Shown here: positions 15,090-22,973 of the stretch, one piece after another
Layout: each line of letters starts with the position of its first letter
Numbering within the stretch: the stretch's first letter is position 1
Source of the DNA: an uncultured Caryophanales bacterium
GTDB taxonomy: Bacteria > Bacillota_I > Bacilli_A > RFN20 > CAG-826
NCBI GenBank assembly: GCA_946401755.1
Contig: CAMIVH010000005.1
Coordinates: forward strand, 1-24,263
Direction of reading: 5' to 3'
DNA length: 24,263 bases
Position numbers and translations under genes: made by a program
The notes under the pieces: generated by a model
Told to the model about the DNA's origin: nothing
Database searches by the model: none
What the model saw: the letters and a program-made list of their open reading frames with translations, nothing else

Positions 15090-18000
15090 TTAATCTTCTT
15101 TTTTCTTTTTGAGAAGAAGAACGCCAGCGCCCGCTGCCATTAATGCGACGAGCATAGAAGAGACGGCAGTTATGTCACCAAAACAGCCTTTCTTGCCATT
15201 GTTTTTCACTTTCACTTCTGGGGAGTTAGCAAGAACGATAAGTTCAAAGCCCTTACCAACAACTGTCGCAGAAGTATTGCCTTCTAAACTCATAGTAACA
15301 AGAACGTGGATATTTTTGTTGCAAACATTGTCAAGCTTACCAGTAATATGGTTATCAGCAAATGTTAAACCTTCTGGTAAAGCGGTGAAGTCATCAATAC
15401 TCACTTTTAAACTATTGATAGTCTTATTGTTATATGTACCACCAACTTTTAAATCACTTGGTAAAGTAATTTGAATATCAATGTTTTCGCCTTTTCTGAC
15501 GACGTATTGACCCATTTCATTAGTGCCAGAGATTTCAATATCATTGACTTGTGCAATGAAGCTGCTGACATATTTGCTAGAACGAGCGTTCATCCAAATA
15601 CATTGTTGCGCCATAGTTCTAACGGCATACCACCAAGAATATGATGGAATGATATCACCTTCATATTTGAATGTTGGACAGCCAAGTTCAGCATTCCATG
15701 AAGCGTTCATATCACCAGAGAAACTAGAACCATCTAATTGTTGGTTACAACCAGCAAGAAGACGATTGTTAATGTTTTCGTAGCAATTTCTATTGTGAGC
15801 GGAGTTACTATGGTGAGTCATATCGGAAATGATTGATCCTTTGAAACCCCATTCATTTCTTAAAACTTCAGTTAATAATGGGTAAGAAGCCGCTGTTTCC
15901 ATTAAACCTAAGCGGTTATATGAAGACATGATACCTAAAGCTTTACCTTCTTGAATTGGAAGTTGGAAAGCTTTGAGATAAATCTCACGTAAGGCTTGTT
16001 CGTTAACGAATGCGGAAACACCTTCACGACCTTTTTCTTGGTCATTAACAGCGAAGTGCTTGAAGTAGCAGTAAACGCCACGATCAGTAGCACCAGAGAC
16101 GACTCTACCGGAAATACGACCGGTTAAGAATGGGTCTGCTGAATAGTATTCAAAGTTACGACCACCAAATGGTGAACGATGGATGTTGACGCCTGGGCCA
16201 GCCCAACCTTGTGTACCTTGAATCTTGCCTTCCATACCAATGCATTCGCCTTGTTTTCTTGCTAATTCAACATTATATGTTGCGGCAACGATTGGTCCAG
16301 AAACCCACCACATGATTTTGAATCTTTGTGGACCATCACTATCGCCAGTACTTTCTTTACCGAATCTAGAGATAGCAGGGTTATGTGTACCACCACCGGA
16401 AACGAATGATAACATTTCAGAATAGGTCATTTGATCCATGAAGTCTTTCCATCTTGGATCGTCCATATCACTATTTAATAAATCAGTTACTTTAATAGAA
16501 ACTGCGCCACTTGTATCACTGGCTTGTGTCCAACCTAAAGCTTCGATGTCTTCTTTGGTCTTATATGCTTCTTTTGGCATATATTCATATGTTTTTTCAA
16601 CATCGATATCCGCTAAAGAGAATTCGTGAGTGTAGAATTCTTCAACACGGCTATTTTCACCTAATGTTCTATCTTCGATTGTTGGGTGAGTTGGGAATGT
16701 CTTTTCGAAGTTTTCACGGCTCATTTGAGTGAATTCGATATCATCTTCGCCTGGAAGACTGCTAAAGAATCCAGCATTTGTGAAACGGTTTTCAACTTTA
16801 TTGCCGGTGTAACGGTCAACAGCATATTGAAGACCTTTCTTTTGGACTTTGAAATCAACAGTTTTAATTTCTTCGTGAGCGTTTTTACCAAGCACGATTT
16901 GATAATTACCACCATCTAATTCATAACCGGCAAAGCCGTTCTTGTTAGCGTCAGTATAGTCGTAGTTAGCGACATCTTGTAAATAGAATTCTAATGTGAG
17001 TTCTTGTGATTCATCTTTTTGTAAAACATCGGTTTTAGCGAAAGCACAGAGAACTTTACTAGCTTTTTCAATGCCACCTTTGATATATGGGGCACGGAAA
17101 TAGAGTTGCACCACTTCTTTACCAGCAGTATCACCGGTGTTAGTCACTTTAACTTTGACTTCCACTTTGGTATCTGGATTAGTAATTTCCTTACTTGGTA
17201 AATTTGTGGAAACAATTTCTTGAGAGAAATTAGTATAACTTAAGCCATATCCGAATGGATAAACAACACCTGTTTCGCCATTATACCAGCCATCAGCGTC
17301 TTGTTTACTAGCCTTCATATCGTCATACTTTGTTTCATAATAACGATAGTCATAATAGATACCTTCTTCATAAGAAACATAAGCGGAAGGTCTCACACCA
17401 TTTAAACCACCTTGGACGACTAAATTCTTTTCGTCAGCCCAGTTTGGTTTATTATGGTCTTTATAACTCTTATCGGAACCAAATGACATTGTTGGTGTGC
17501 CATCAGCGTTGAACATGGTATCTTGCGCTGCATAAATGGCATTACCTTTGTCATCGGTAGTTGGATTTGTTTGGGCATTATCAGCAAAATTTTGGAATGT
17601 TGGGTCTTTAGAGAAGTCCCTCGCCCATGTGTCAACAGTGTGACCTGATGGGTTCACTTCGCCAGAAAGAATTCTGCCTAAAGCACCTGGGCCGACATCA
17701 CCTGGGTTACCAATCCATAAAACAGCGGAAACTTTTTCATCATCTTCAAAAGCGCCACATTCAAAAACGTTACTGGAGTTCACCACAACGATAACATGGT
17801 TGGTGTGCTTTTTAATTTCATTAAATAAGTCTTCTTCGTTTTTGGATAATTCAAGCGCGTGTCTTTCAGTGACCGGATCACTTGTGCTATCACGAGCATC
17901 AACGGCTTTTAAGTCACAGCCTTCACTACCTTGACGGGTAATAAGTAAGATAATCGCATCGTTGTATTCATCCATTGAGTTCAATTCAGTAGATGAATAT

Positions 18001-18473
18001 GACTTTAATGGTGTTTCACCAATTGTGGAATAGTTCACGCCATCCCATTTGTTTGGGTTAGCATCACTTCTACCACTGCCGGATTTGCTGCTGCTGCTGT
18101 AGAACGAGACTAAAGTTGGGTTGACCACACAGCCAACTTGTTCTAATGATGATTGGATGCTAAATGATTTAACACTGCTATCGACGTTACCACCACCAGA
18201 ACCGGTACCACCTCTAACGAAATTAGCGGAACCCTTACTAGCAATAGAGACTTTTGCACCTTGAGTGTTCATTGGCAAGAAGCCATCATTTTTCAAAAGT
18301 ACAAAGCCTTCATCCGCGATTTGAGCGCCAATTTTTGATGCATAAGCCACGTAATCACTTTTGTTACTGGCTTCACCAAACATTTGAGCGTTCACTTCTT
18401 CTGCGTTTCTACTAATAGCCAAAGGTAAAGCTAACGCAGCAAGAAAAATTGGAATTAAAATCTTTTTCTTCAT
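15090..18473 (-). CDS. Secreted GH3 glycoside hydrolase with Ig-like domain and GCFGDI C-terminal signal
   Basis: 1127 residues. ATG at 18473 follows AAAGGGAG by six bases. The N-terminus MKKKILIPIF plus a hydrophobic run to about residue 20 is an ordinary Sec signal with no lipobox, unlike its paralogue at 11334-14753. Domain order is the same: GH3_C-like (about 52-415, DEGFVLLKNDGFLPM to PFGYGLSYTNF), FnIII-like (about 436-503), GH3_N barrel (about 668-895) with GDSDGPQ, RSPFGGRNFEYYSADP, KHFAVNDQEKGREG and the presumed nucleophile Asp884 in IISDMTHH. An Ig-like region follows (about 985-1082, ALPEGLTFADNHITGK). The tail is GKKGCFGDI (to 1101), a hydrophobic helix about 1102-1121 and KKKKED. 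It is a predicted surface exo-glycosidase of unknown specificity. Long identical stretches with the next GH3 show that the pair arose by duplication. Confidence 0.92.
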   Translation of the reverse strand: MKKKILIPIFLAALALPLAISRNAEEVNAQMFGEASNKSDYVAYASKIGAQIADEGFVLLKNDGFLPMNTQGAKVSIASKGSANFVRGGTGSGGGNVDSSVKSFSIQSSLEQVGCVVNPTLVSFYSSSSKSGSGRSDANPNKWDGVNYSTIGETPLKSYSSTELNSMDEYNDAIILLITRQGSEGCDLKAVDARDSTSDPVTERHALELSKNEEDLFNEIKKHTNHVIVVVNSSNVFECGAFEDDEKVSAVLWIGNPGDVGPGALGRILSGEVNPSGHTVDTWARDFSKDPTFQNFADNAQTNPTTDDKGNAIYAAQDTMFNADGTPTMSFGSDKSYKDHNKPNWADEKNLVVQGGLNGVRPSAYVSYEEGIYYDYRYYETKYDDMKASKQDADGWYNGETGVVYPFGYGLSYTNFSQEIVSTNLPSKEITNPDTKVEVKVKVTNTGDTAGKEVVQLYFRAPYIKGGIEKASKVLCAFAKTDVLQKDESQELTLEFYLQDVANYDYTDANKNGFAGYELDGGNYQIVLGKNAHEEIKTVDFKVQKKGLQYAVDRYTGNKVENRFTNAGFFSSLPGEDDIEFTQMSRENFEKTFPTHPTIEDRTLGENSRVEEFYTHEFSLADIDVEKTYEYMPKEAYKTKEDIEALGWTQASDTSGAVSIKVTDLLNSDMDDPRWKDFMDQMTYSEMLSFVSGGGTHNPAISRFGKESTGDSDGPQRFKIMWWVSGPIVAATYNVELARKQGECIGMEGKIQGTQGWAGPGVNIHRSPFGGRNFEYYSADPFLTGRISGRVVSGATDRGVYCYFKHFAVNDQEKGREGVSAFVNEQALREIYLKAFQLPIQEGKALGIMSSYNRLGLMETAASYPLLTEVLRNEWGFKGSIISDMTHHSNSAHNRNCYENINNRLLAGCNQQLDGSSFSGDMNASWNAELGCPTFKYEGDIIPSYSWWYAVRTMAQQCIWMNARSSKYVSSFIAQVNDIEISGTNEMGQYVVRKGENIDIQITLPSDLKVGGTYNNKTINSLKVSIDDFTALPEGLTFADNHITGKLDNVCNKNIHVLVTMSLEGNTSATVVGKGFELIVLANSPEVKVKNNGKKGCFGDITAVSSMLVALMAAGAGVLLLKKKKED

Positions 18474-18612
18474 TTGTTACTCCCTTTCAAAAAGAATGTA
18501 TGTTTTTTGTCTGTTTCAATATGAATACAAACGTGTTCTATTTAATTATCGTTCTTTTCACTAAAAAATAATATATTTTTGTTAATTTTGTATTGTTTTA
18601 GATAAGAAAAAA

Positions 18613-18639
18613 GAGAAGTAAGTAATGTACTTGCCTCTC
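18613..18639 (-). terminator. Intrinsic terminator of the flavoprotein-CofE-like-DUF1846 operon
   Basis: Minus strand: 12-bp stem GAGAGGCAAGTA/TACTTACTTCTC with one mismatch and one wobble, three-base loop, followed at once by TTTTTTCTT. It lies 16 bases beyond the DUF1846 stop. Confidence 0.85.
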
Positions 18640-18655
18640 AATTTAATTAAACTAG

Positions 18656-20155
18656 TTACTTTTGAAAGTAAAGCTTATGAGCGTAGCCAACCGGCTCTTC
18701 GGTAACATTAATACCAAGCGCGGTTAATGTTCTTAAATCCGCATCGGATAAAATGCATGAGCAATGTGCTTCGCTGCCTTTAAGCTTTGGAATTTGCTTA
18801 AGCGCTAATTCGGCTAATGGGTTGCTATTAGCTTGAATAGCTAAGGCAATTAAGATTTCTTCCGCTCTAATACGTGGGTTTTCTTTCTTTAATGGACCAG
18901 TTTTTAAATCCGCCATTGGGGTAACCACGTGTGGTGAAATAAGATGGATACTATCATCAATCTTACCTAATACCTTTAATGTATTAAGAAGCATTGCCGC
19001 TGGAGCGCCTAATAATCTAGAACGTTTACCAGTGATGATCTTGCCATTAGGCAATTCAATAGCGACCACTCTTTCTTTACACTTCTTAGCTTTTTCAAGA
19101 CAGGCATTAACGCACTTTCTATCCGCGGTAGTCACACCCACTGCGGTCATTAATGATTCTTCTTTAGTAATTGTGTCATCATCAAACTTACCTAAGTAGA
19201 CATTCTTTTTAGCTTGATAATATCTTCTAATGATTTCTTGCTTACTTGCTTCACAAGCCGCTTCATCATTAACAATCGCGAAGCCCACCATATTAACACC
19301 CATATCGGTTGGAGATTGATATGGAGAAGAACCATAAATCTTTTCAAAGATGGTCTTTAATAATGGGAATGTTTCAATATCACGGTTGTAGTTTGTGGTG
19401 GTTAAGCCATACGCTGCTAAGTGATATGGGTCAATCATATTGACGTCCGCTAAATCGACAGTCGCCGCTTCATAAGCTAAGTTGACTGGATGTGGTAATG
19501 GAAGATTCCACACTGGGAATGTTTCATATTTCGCATAACCTGATTTGATACCACGGTTCATATCATGGTATAACTGGCTAAGACAGACCGCCATTTTACC
19601 TGAACCAGGACCTGGAGCGGTCACAACGATTAATGGTTTTGTGGTTTCAACATATTCGTTCTTTTCAAAGCCATCACTACCGAAAACAGAGACTAAGTTA
19701 TGTGGATAACCCGCGATTGTGTAGTGTTTATAAACCTTGATACCGTTCTTTCTAAGTTTAGTGGCAAAGGTTTTTAAAACAGGACTTTCTTCATAGAAGC
19801 AGAAGACCACACTACTGACGTATAAGCCAGCGGCTTGATAAGCATCAATAAGTCTTTCAACTTCTGATTCATAGGTGATGCCTAAATCGTTACGAACTTT
19901 ATTTGTTTTAATGTCGTTAGCGTTTACCGCCATCACGATTTCCGCATCATCCTTTAATGTTAATAACATTTGGAGTTTTGAATCTGGTTCAAAACCTGGA
20001 AGAACTCTACTCGCATGGTAGTCATCGAATAACTTACCACCGAATTCAAGATAAAGTTTTCCGCCGAAGGATTTAATGCGCTTTAAAATCTCCTGACGTT
20101 GGATTTTCAGATATTCTTTATTATCAAATGCTAATTTCTTTTTATTCGTCGGCAT
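18656..20155 (-). CDS. DUF1846 family protein
   Basis: 499 residues, the usual length of the family. Recognised from the conserved N-terminus (FDNKEYLKIQ, FGGKLYLEFGGKLFDDYHAS), the P-loop-like APGPGSGKMA at about residues 180-189, and the conserved blocks SPTDMGVNM and KRSRLLGAPAAM. DUF1846 proteins are soluble and widespread in Firmicutes; nucleotide binding is plausible but the biochemical role is not established. The start is uncertain: ATG at 20155 gives MPTNKKK, while a TTG at 20164 lies only four bases after AAGGA. Either start overlaps the end of the CofE-like gene (14 or 23 bases), pointing to translational coupling and a shared role. Last gene of a three-gene operon. Confidence 0.9.
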   Translation of the reverse strand: MPTNKKKLAFDNKEYLKIQRQEILKRIKSFGGKLYLEFGGKLFDDYHASRVLPGFEPDSKLQMLLTLKDDAEIVMAVNANDIKTNKVRNDLGITYESEVERLIDAYQAAGLYVSSVVFCFYEESPVLKTFATKLRKNGIKVYKHYTIAGYPHNLVSVFGSDGFEKNEYVETTKPLIVVTAPGPGSGKMAVCLSQLYHDMNRGIKSGYAKYETFPVWNLPLPHPVNLAYEAATVDLADVNMIDPYHLAAYGLTTTNYNRDIETFPLLKTIFEKIYGSSPYQSPTDMGVNMVGFAIVNDEAACEASKQEIIRRYYQAKKNVYLGKFDDDTITKEESLMTAVGVTTADRKCVNACLEKAKKCKERVVAIELPNGKIITGKRSRLLGAPAAMLLNTLKVLGKIDDSIHLISPHVVTPMADLKTGPLKKENPRIRAEEILIALAIQANSNPLAELALKQIPKLKGSEAHCSCILSDADLRTLTALGINVTEEPVGYAHKLYFQK

Positions 20156-21332
20156 AATTGTCAAAGTATCCTTGGATTAAGACAACTGGTGTACCTTTAT
20201 CACCAGAACCACTTGTTAAGTCACAAAGTGAACCTAATAAGTCAGTGATTTGTCTTGGAGTTGTGCCTTCGCTAGCCATTTTACCAACGAGGTCTTTTTC
20301 TTTAGCTTTGATATCATCTTTAATCGCATCAGCGAGTTCTTTACCTTTTAAGCCTTTATAGGCATTGTCCGCTAAATATTTGAGTTTTAATTCGTTTGGT
20401 GTACCTTTTAAGCCCACTGTATGGAATGGAGAAACAACTGGGTCTGCTAATTCCCAAATCTTACCTTGTGGATCTTTAAATGCACCATCACCGTACACCA
20501 TAACTTCAAAATGTTTACCAGTTTTTTCTAATAAGTCTTTTTGGACAGCTTCCACGAGTGGTTGACCATCACGTGGGAATAATTTAACTGTTTCTTCAGT
20601 GGCCTTATTAGAACCTAATAAACCATACTTTTCGTTATAGCCACTACCATTGATTGGAGCGTTTAAGATATCGTCTAACGCTAAAACTAATTCAGCGCCT
20701 TTATCATTTAATAAACGCTTAGTGGCAAATCTTGTATGAATATCACATGTTAAGATTTTCTTGGTGTAGTTAAGAATTGCTTCAGCGCGGTTAGCAAAGA
20801 TAACAACAGCTTCAGCGCCTTGTTCTTCAATTAACTTTTTGTAGTAATCAACATAGTCAACACCAGTGAATTCATGGACTCTATAACCAAATAATTCACG
20901 ATATTTTTCTAAAGTTAAGATATCACTATATGGATTGATACCCGCTTCATAGACTTGATCAGCGGTAATTAAAGCATTACCAACTTCATCACTTGGATAA
21001 GAAAGCATTAAATAAACTTTCTTCACGCCACGGGCGATACCTTTTAAAAGAATAGCGAATCTATTTCTACTTAAAATAGGAAAAATGACCGCTACTTCGT
21101 CGCCACCGGTTTTTGCTTTTACATCGGTCGCGATATCATCTACCGAGGCGTAATTTCCTTGGCAGCGGGCGACGATACTTTCGGTGATTGCGACAACATC
21201 GCGATCATGGAATTTGAATCCTTCATTTTCTGAGGCCTTTAAAACTGATTCGACAACAATCTCTCTTAAGTTGTCACCAGTTTTGAGGACGGGGAGTCTG
21301 ATACCCCTAGATGTCACACCAACACATCTCAT
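20142..21332 (-). CDS. CofE-like protein (F420-0:gamma-glutamyl ligase family)
   Basis: 396 residues. The N-terminal half shows the CofE/FbiB-ligase pattern: GIRLPVLKTGDNL near residues 10-22, then DRDVVAITESIVARCQGN, corresponding to the family's D.DV..T.KIVSK.EGR block. It is longer than archaeal CofE (about 250 residues), with an extra C-terminal half rich in charged residues and ending in VVLIQGYFDNYADE. CofE adds glutamate to coenzyme F420 using GTP, but nothing else for F420 is visible and F420 is not expected in this lineage, so the substrate is probably different (inference). ATG at 21332 follows AAGGAG by nine bases. The gene starts 18 bases after the flavoprotein gene and overlaps the DUF1846 gene. 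Confidence 0.82.
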   Translation of the reverse strand: MRCVGVTSRGIRLPVLKTGDNLREIVVESVLKASENEGFKFHDRDVVAITESIVARCQGNYASVDDIATDVKAKTGGDEVAVIFPILSRNRFAILLKGIARGVKKVYLMLSYPSDEVGNALITADQVYEAGINPYSDILTLEKYRELFGYRVHEFTGVDYVDYYKKLIEEQGAEAVVIFANRAEAILNYTKKILTCDIHTRFATKRLLNDKGAELVLALDDILNAPINGSGYNEKYGLLGSNKATEETVKLFPRDGQPLVEAVQKDLLEKTGKHFEVMVYGDGAFKDPQGKIWELADPVVSPFHTVGLKGTPNELKLKYLADNAYKGLKGKELADAIKDDIKAKEKDLVGKMASEGTTPRQITDLLGSLCDLTSGSGDKGTPVVLIQGYFDNYADE

Positions 21333-21350
21333 AATTTGTTTCTCCTTAAA

Positions 21351-22778
21351 TTATTTATTTCCCTTTTTCTCTTTTTCGAGAATATTTCTAGCGATATAAA
21401 CACCACATGCACCCGCTTGGGCTAAGCCACGGGTTAAGCCCGCACCATCACCACCGACGTAGAGGTTCTTAATATCTTTAACTTCTAACTTGTTGTCGAT
21501 TTCTGGGTGAGCGCTATAGTATTTAGCTTCAATACCATAGAGTAATGTGTGTTCAGTGGCGATACCAGGAGTGATATGGTCTAAGACTTGAATCATTTCA
21601 ATGATGGCCTGCATGGTTTTTTGTGGCATACATAAGGCCAAGTCACCTGGAACAGCTTCTTTTAATGTTGGTCTCACAAAGCCTTCGTTTATACGTTTAA
21701 CTGTACTACGTCTGCCTTGTTTGATATCACCAAAGCGTTGGACTAAGACAGAACCACACGCTAATTGGTTAGCTAAGGATGAGACTTTTAAGGCATATTC
21801 ATTTGGCTTTTTAAATGGCTCTTCAAAGTGATGAGTCACTAATAAGGCAAAGTTTGTATTTTCACTAGATAAGGATGGGTCATTATAGGAGTGACCATTA
21901 ACATTAACAACACCTTGGTAGTTTTCCATAACAACGTGACCACCTGGGTTAGAGCAGAATGTTCTAACTGTGCTACCAGTGGAGGCTTTATAAATAAACT
22001 TACCTTCATATAAGTTCTTATTAATTTCTTCCATGACCATGTTTGGACATTCAACACGGACACCAATATCAACTTGGTTTTGTGTCATTTCCACACCAAA
22101 CTTTTCAAAGAGGTTTGTTAACCATTGGCTACCTTCACGACCAACCGCGAGTAAAACATAGTCAGCATTGATGACTTCATCTTTATCGGTAATCACACCT
22201 TTAACAACATGGTCTTCCACAATGACGTCTTTAACGGCTGTGGAGAACATGCAGTCAATTTTATTTGCTAAATCTAAATAGATTCTGGTTAAGATTTTTA
22301 AATTTTCTTCAGTACCTAAGTGTCTAACTTTACTATGCAAGAGCTTTAAGCCCACAGACATGGCTTTCTTTTCAATTTCTCTCACTTCTTTAGTGTATGG
22401 GTCAGTAATAACTGGAGTAGCACCATACTTAAGGTTGATTTGGTCAACATAGTCAATTAAGCCCATGAGATCATCACGGTCCATATAGTCTTGTAACCAA
22501 CCACCGAATTCAGAAGTGATATTGAATTTACCATCAGAATAAGCACCCGCACCACCAAAACCATTAGTGATTGAGCAGGCTGGGAAGCATTCTTGATAGC
22601 CTTTAGTGTTTCTTGGACACTTTGTTAATTTATGTTCTAAAACTGGGCAATGTCTTTTCTCGATAGAAAGACCTTTATCGATAAGGAGAACTTTTAATTT
22701 AGGATTTTTATTTACTAATTCGTAAGCGCAAAAATAGCCACTTGGACCAGCACCAACTATGACGACATCGTATTTCAT
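21351..22778 (-). CDS. FAD-dependent oxidoreductase (COG2509-like flavoprotein)
   Basis: 475 residues. ATG at 22778 is preferred: AAGGAG lies eight bases upstream and the protein then begins MKYDVVIVGAGPSGYF, the Rossmann dinucleotide-binding motif (G9, G11, G14). An in-frame start 42 bases upstream is rejected because it would place residues before this motif and sit above the ribosome binding site. A cysteine cluster (HCPV, KCPR, ECFPAC, about residues 44-67) precedes GFGGAGAYSDGKFN, characteristic of this flavoprotein family. The C-terminal FAD block is LYVGGDGAGLTRGLAQAG (about 440-457). It is a cytosolic dehydrogenase of unknown substrate. First gene of the operon with the CofE-like and DUF1846 genes, driven by the promoter at 22827-22855. 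Confidence 0.9.
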   Translation of the reverse strand: MKYDVVIVGAGPSGYFCAYELVNKNPKLKVLLIDKGLSIEKRHCPVLEHKLTKCPRNTKGYQECFPACSITNGFGGAGAYSDGKFNITSEFGGWLQDYMDRDDLMGLIDYVDQINLKYGATPVITDPYTKEVREIEKKAMSVGLKLLHSKVRHLGTEENLKILTRIYLDLANKIDCMFSTAVKDVIVEDHVVKGVITDKDEVINADYVLLAVGREGSQWLTNLFEKFGVEMTQNQVDIGVRVECPNMVMEEINKNLYEGKFIYKASTGSTVRTFCSNPGGHVVMENYQGVVNVNGHSYNDPSLSSENTNFALLVTHHFEEPFKKPNEYALKVSSLANQLACGSVLVQRFGDIKQGRRSTVKRINEGFVRPTLKEAVPGDLALCMPQKTMQAIIEMIQVLDHITPGIATEHTLLYGIEAKYYSAHPEIDNKLEVKDIKNLYVGGDGAGLTRGLAQAGACGVYIARNILEKEKKGNK

Positions 22779-22826
22779 ACAGGTATCTCCTTCAGTTCTC
22801 TTTTCACAAAGAAAAAACACTAATTT

Positions 22827-22855
22827 AGTATACCTTATGCGTGCGCTACTGTTAA
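22827..22855 (-). promoter_or_regulatory. Promoter of the flavoprotein-CofE-like-DUF1846 operon
   Basis: Minus strand TTAACA (22850-22855), 17-base spacer, TATACT (22827-22832): five of six matches in each box. Transcription would start about 40 bases before the ATG at 22778, leaving room for the AAGGAG site. Confidence 0.75.
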
Positions 22856-22910
22856 TAGGTTTTTATATTTTAAAAAGAAGACTTTTAAGCGAACTAGGCG
22901 GAAACAAAAA

Positions 22911-22926
22911 CAGCCAAAATAGGCCG
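22911..22926 (-). terminator. Possible second, tandem terminator hairpin
   Basis: Minus strand CGGCC/GGCTG (5 bp including one wobble), six-base loop, then TTTTTGTTT. It follows the stronger terminator at 22943-22964 and may act as a back-up insulating the downstream operon promoter. Confidence 0.45.
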
Positions 22927-22942
22927 TCTATCATATAAAAAA

Positions 22943-22964
22943 CTCTGTTGCTTACGCAACAAAG
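22943..22964 (-). terminator. Intrinsic terminator after the membrane protein of unknown function
   Basis: Minus strand stem CTTTGTTGC/GCAACAGAG (9 bp, one wobble), four-base loop GTAA, followed directly by TTTTTTATAT. It starts 9 bases after the stop codon. Confidence 0.92.
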
Positions 22965-22973
22965 TTAATGTTC

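Noticed and set aside
15109..15474. Plus-strand ORF of 121 codons
   Set aside because: It is antisense to the conserved 3' part of a GH3 gene, has no convincing ribosome binding site, and its protein shows no recognisable pattern. The same applies to the other plus-strand ORFs across the GH3 genes, such as 11350-11688 and 13977-14258.
20142..21332. Evidence for coenzyme F420 biosynthesis
   Set aside because: Only a CofE-like gene is present. Its neighbours are not F420 genes and the protein is much longer than CofE.
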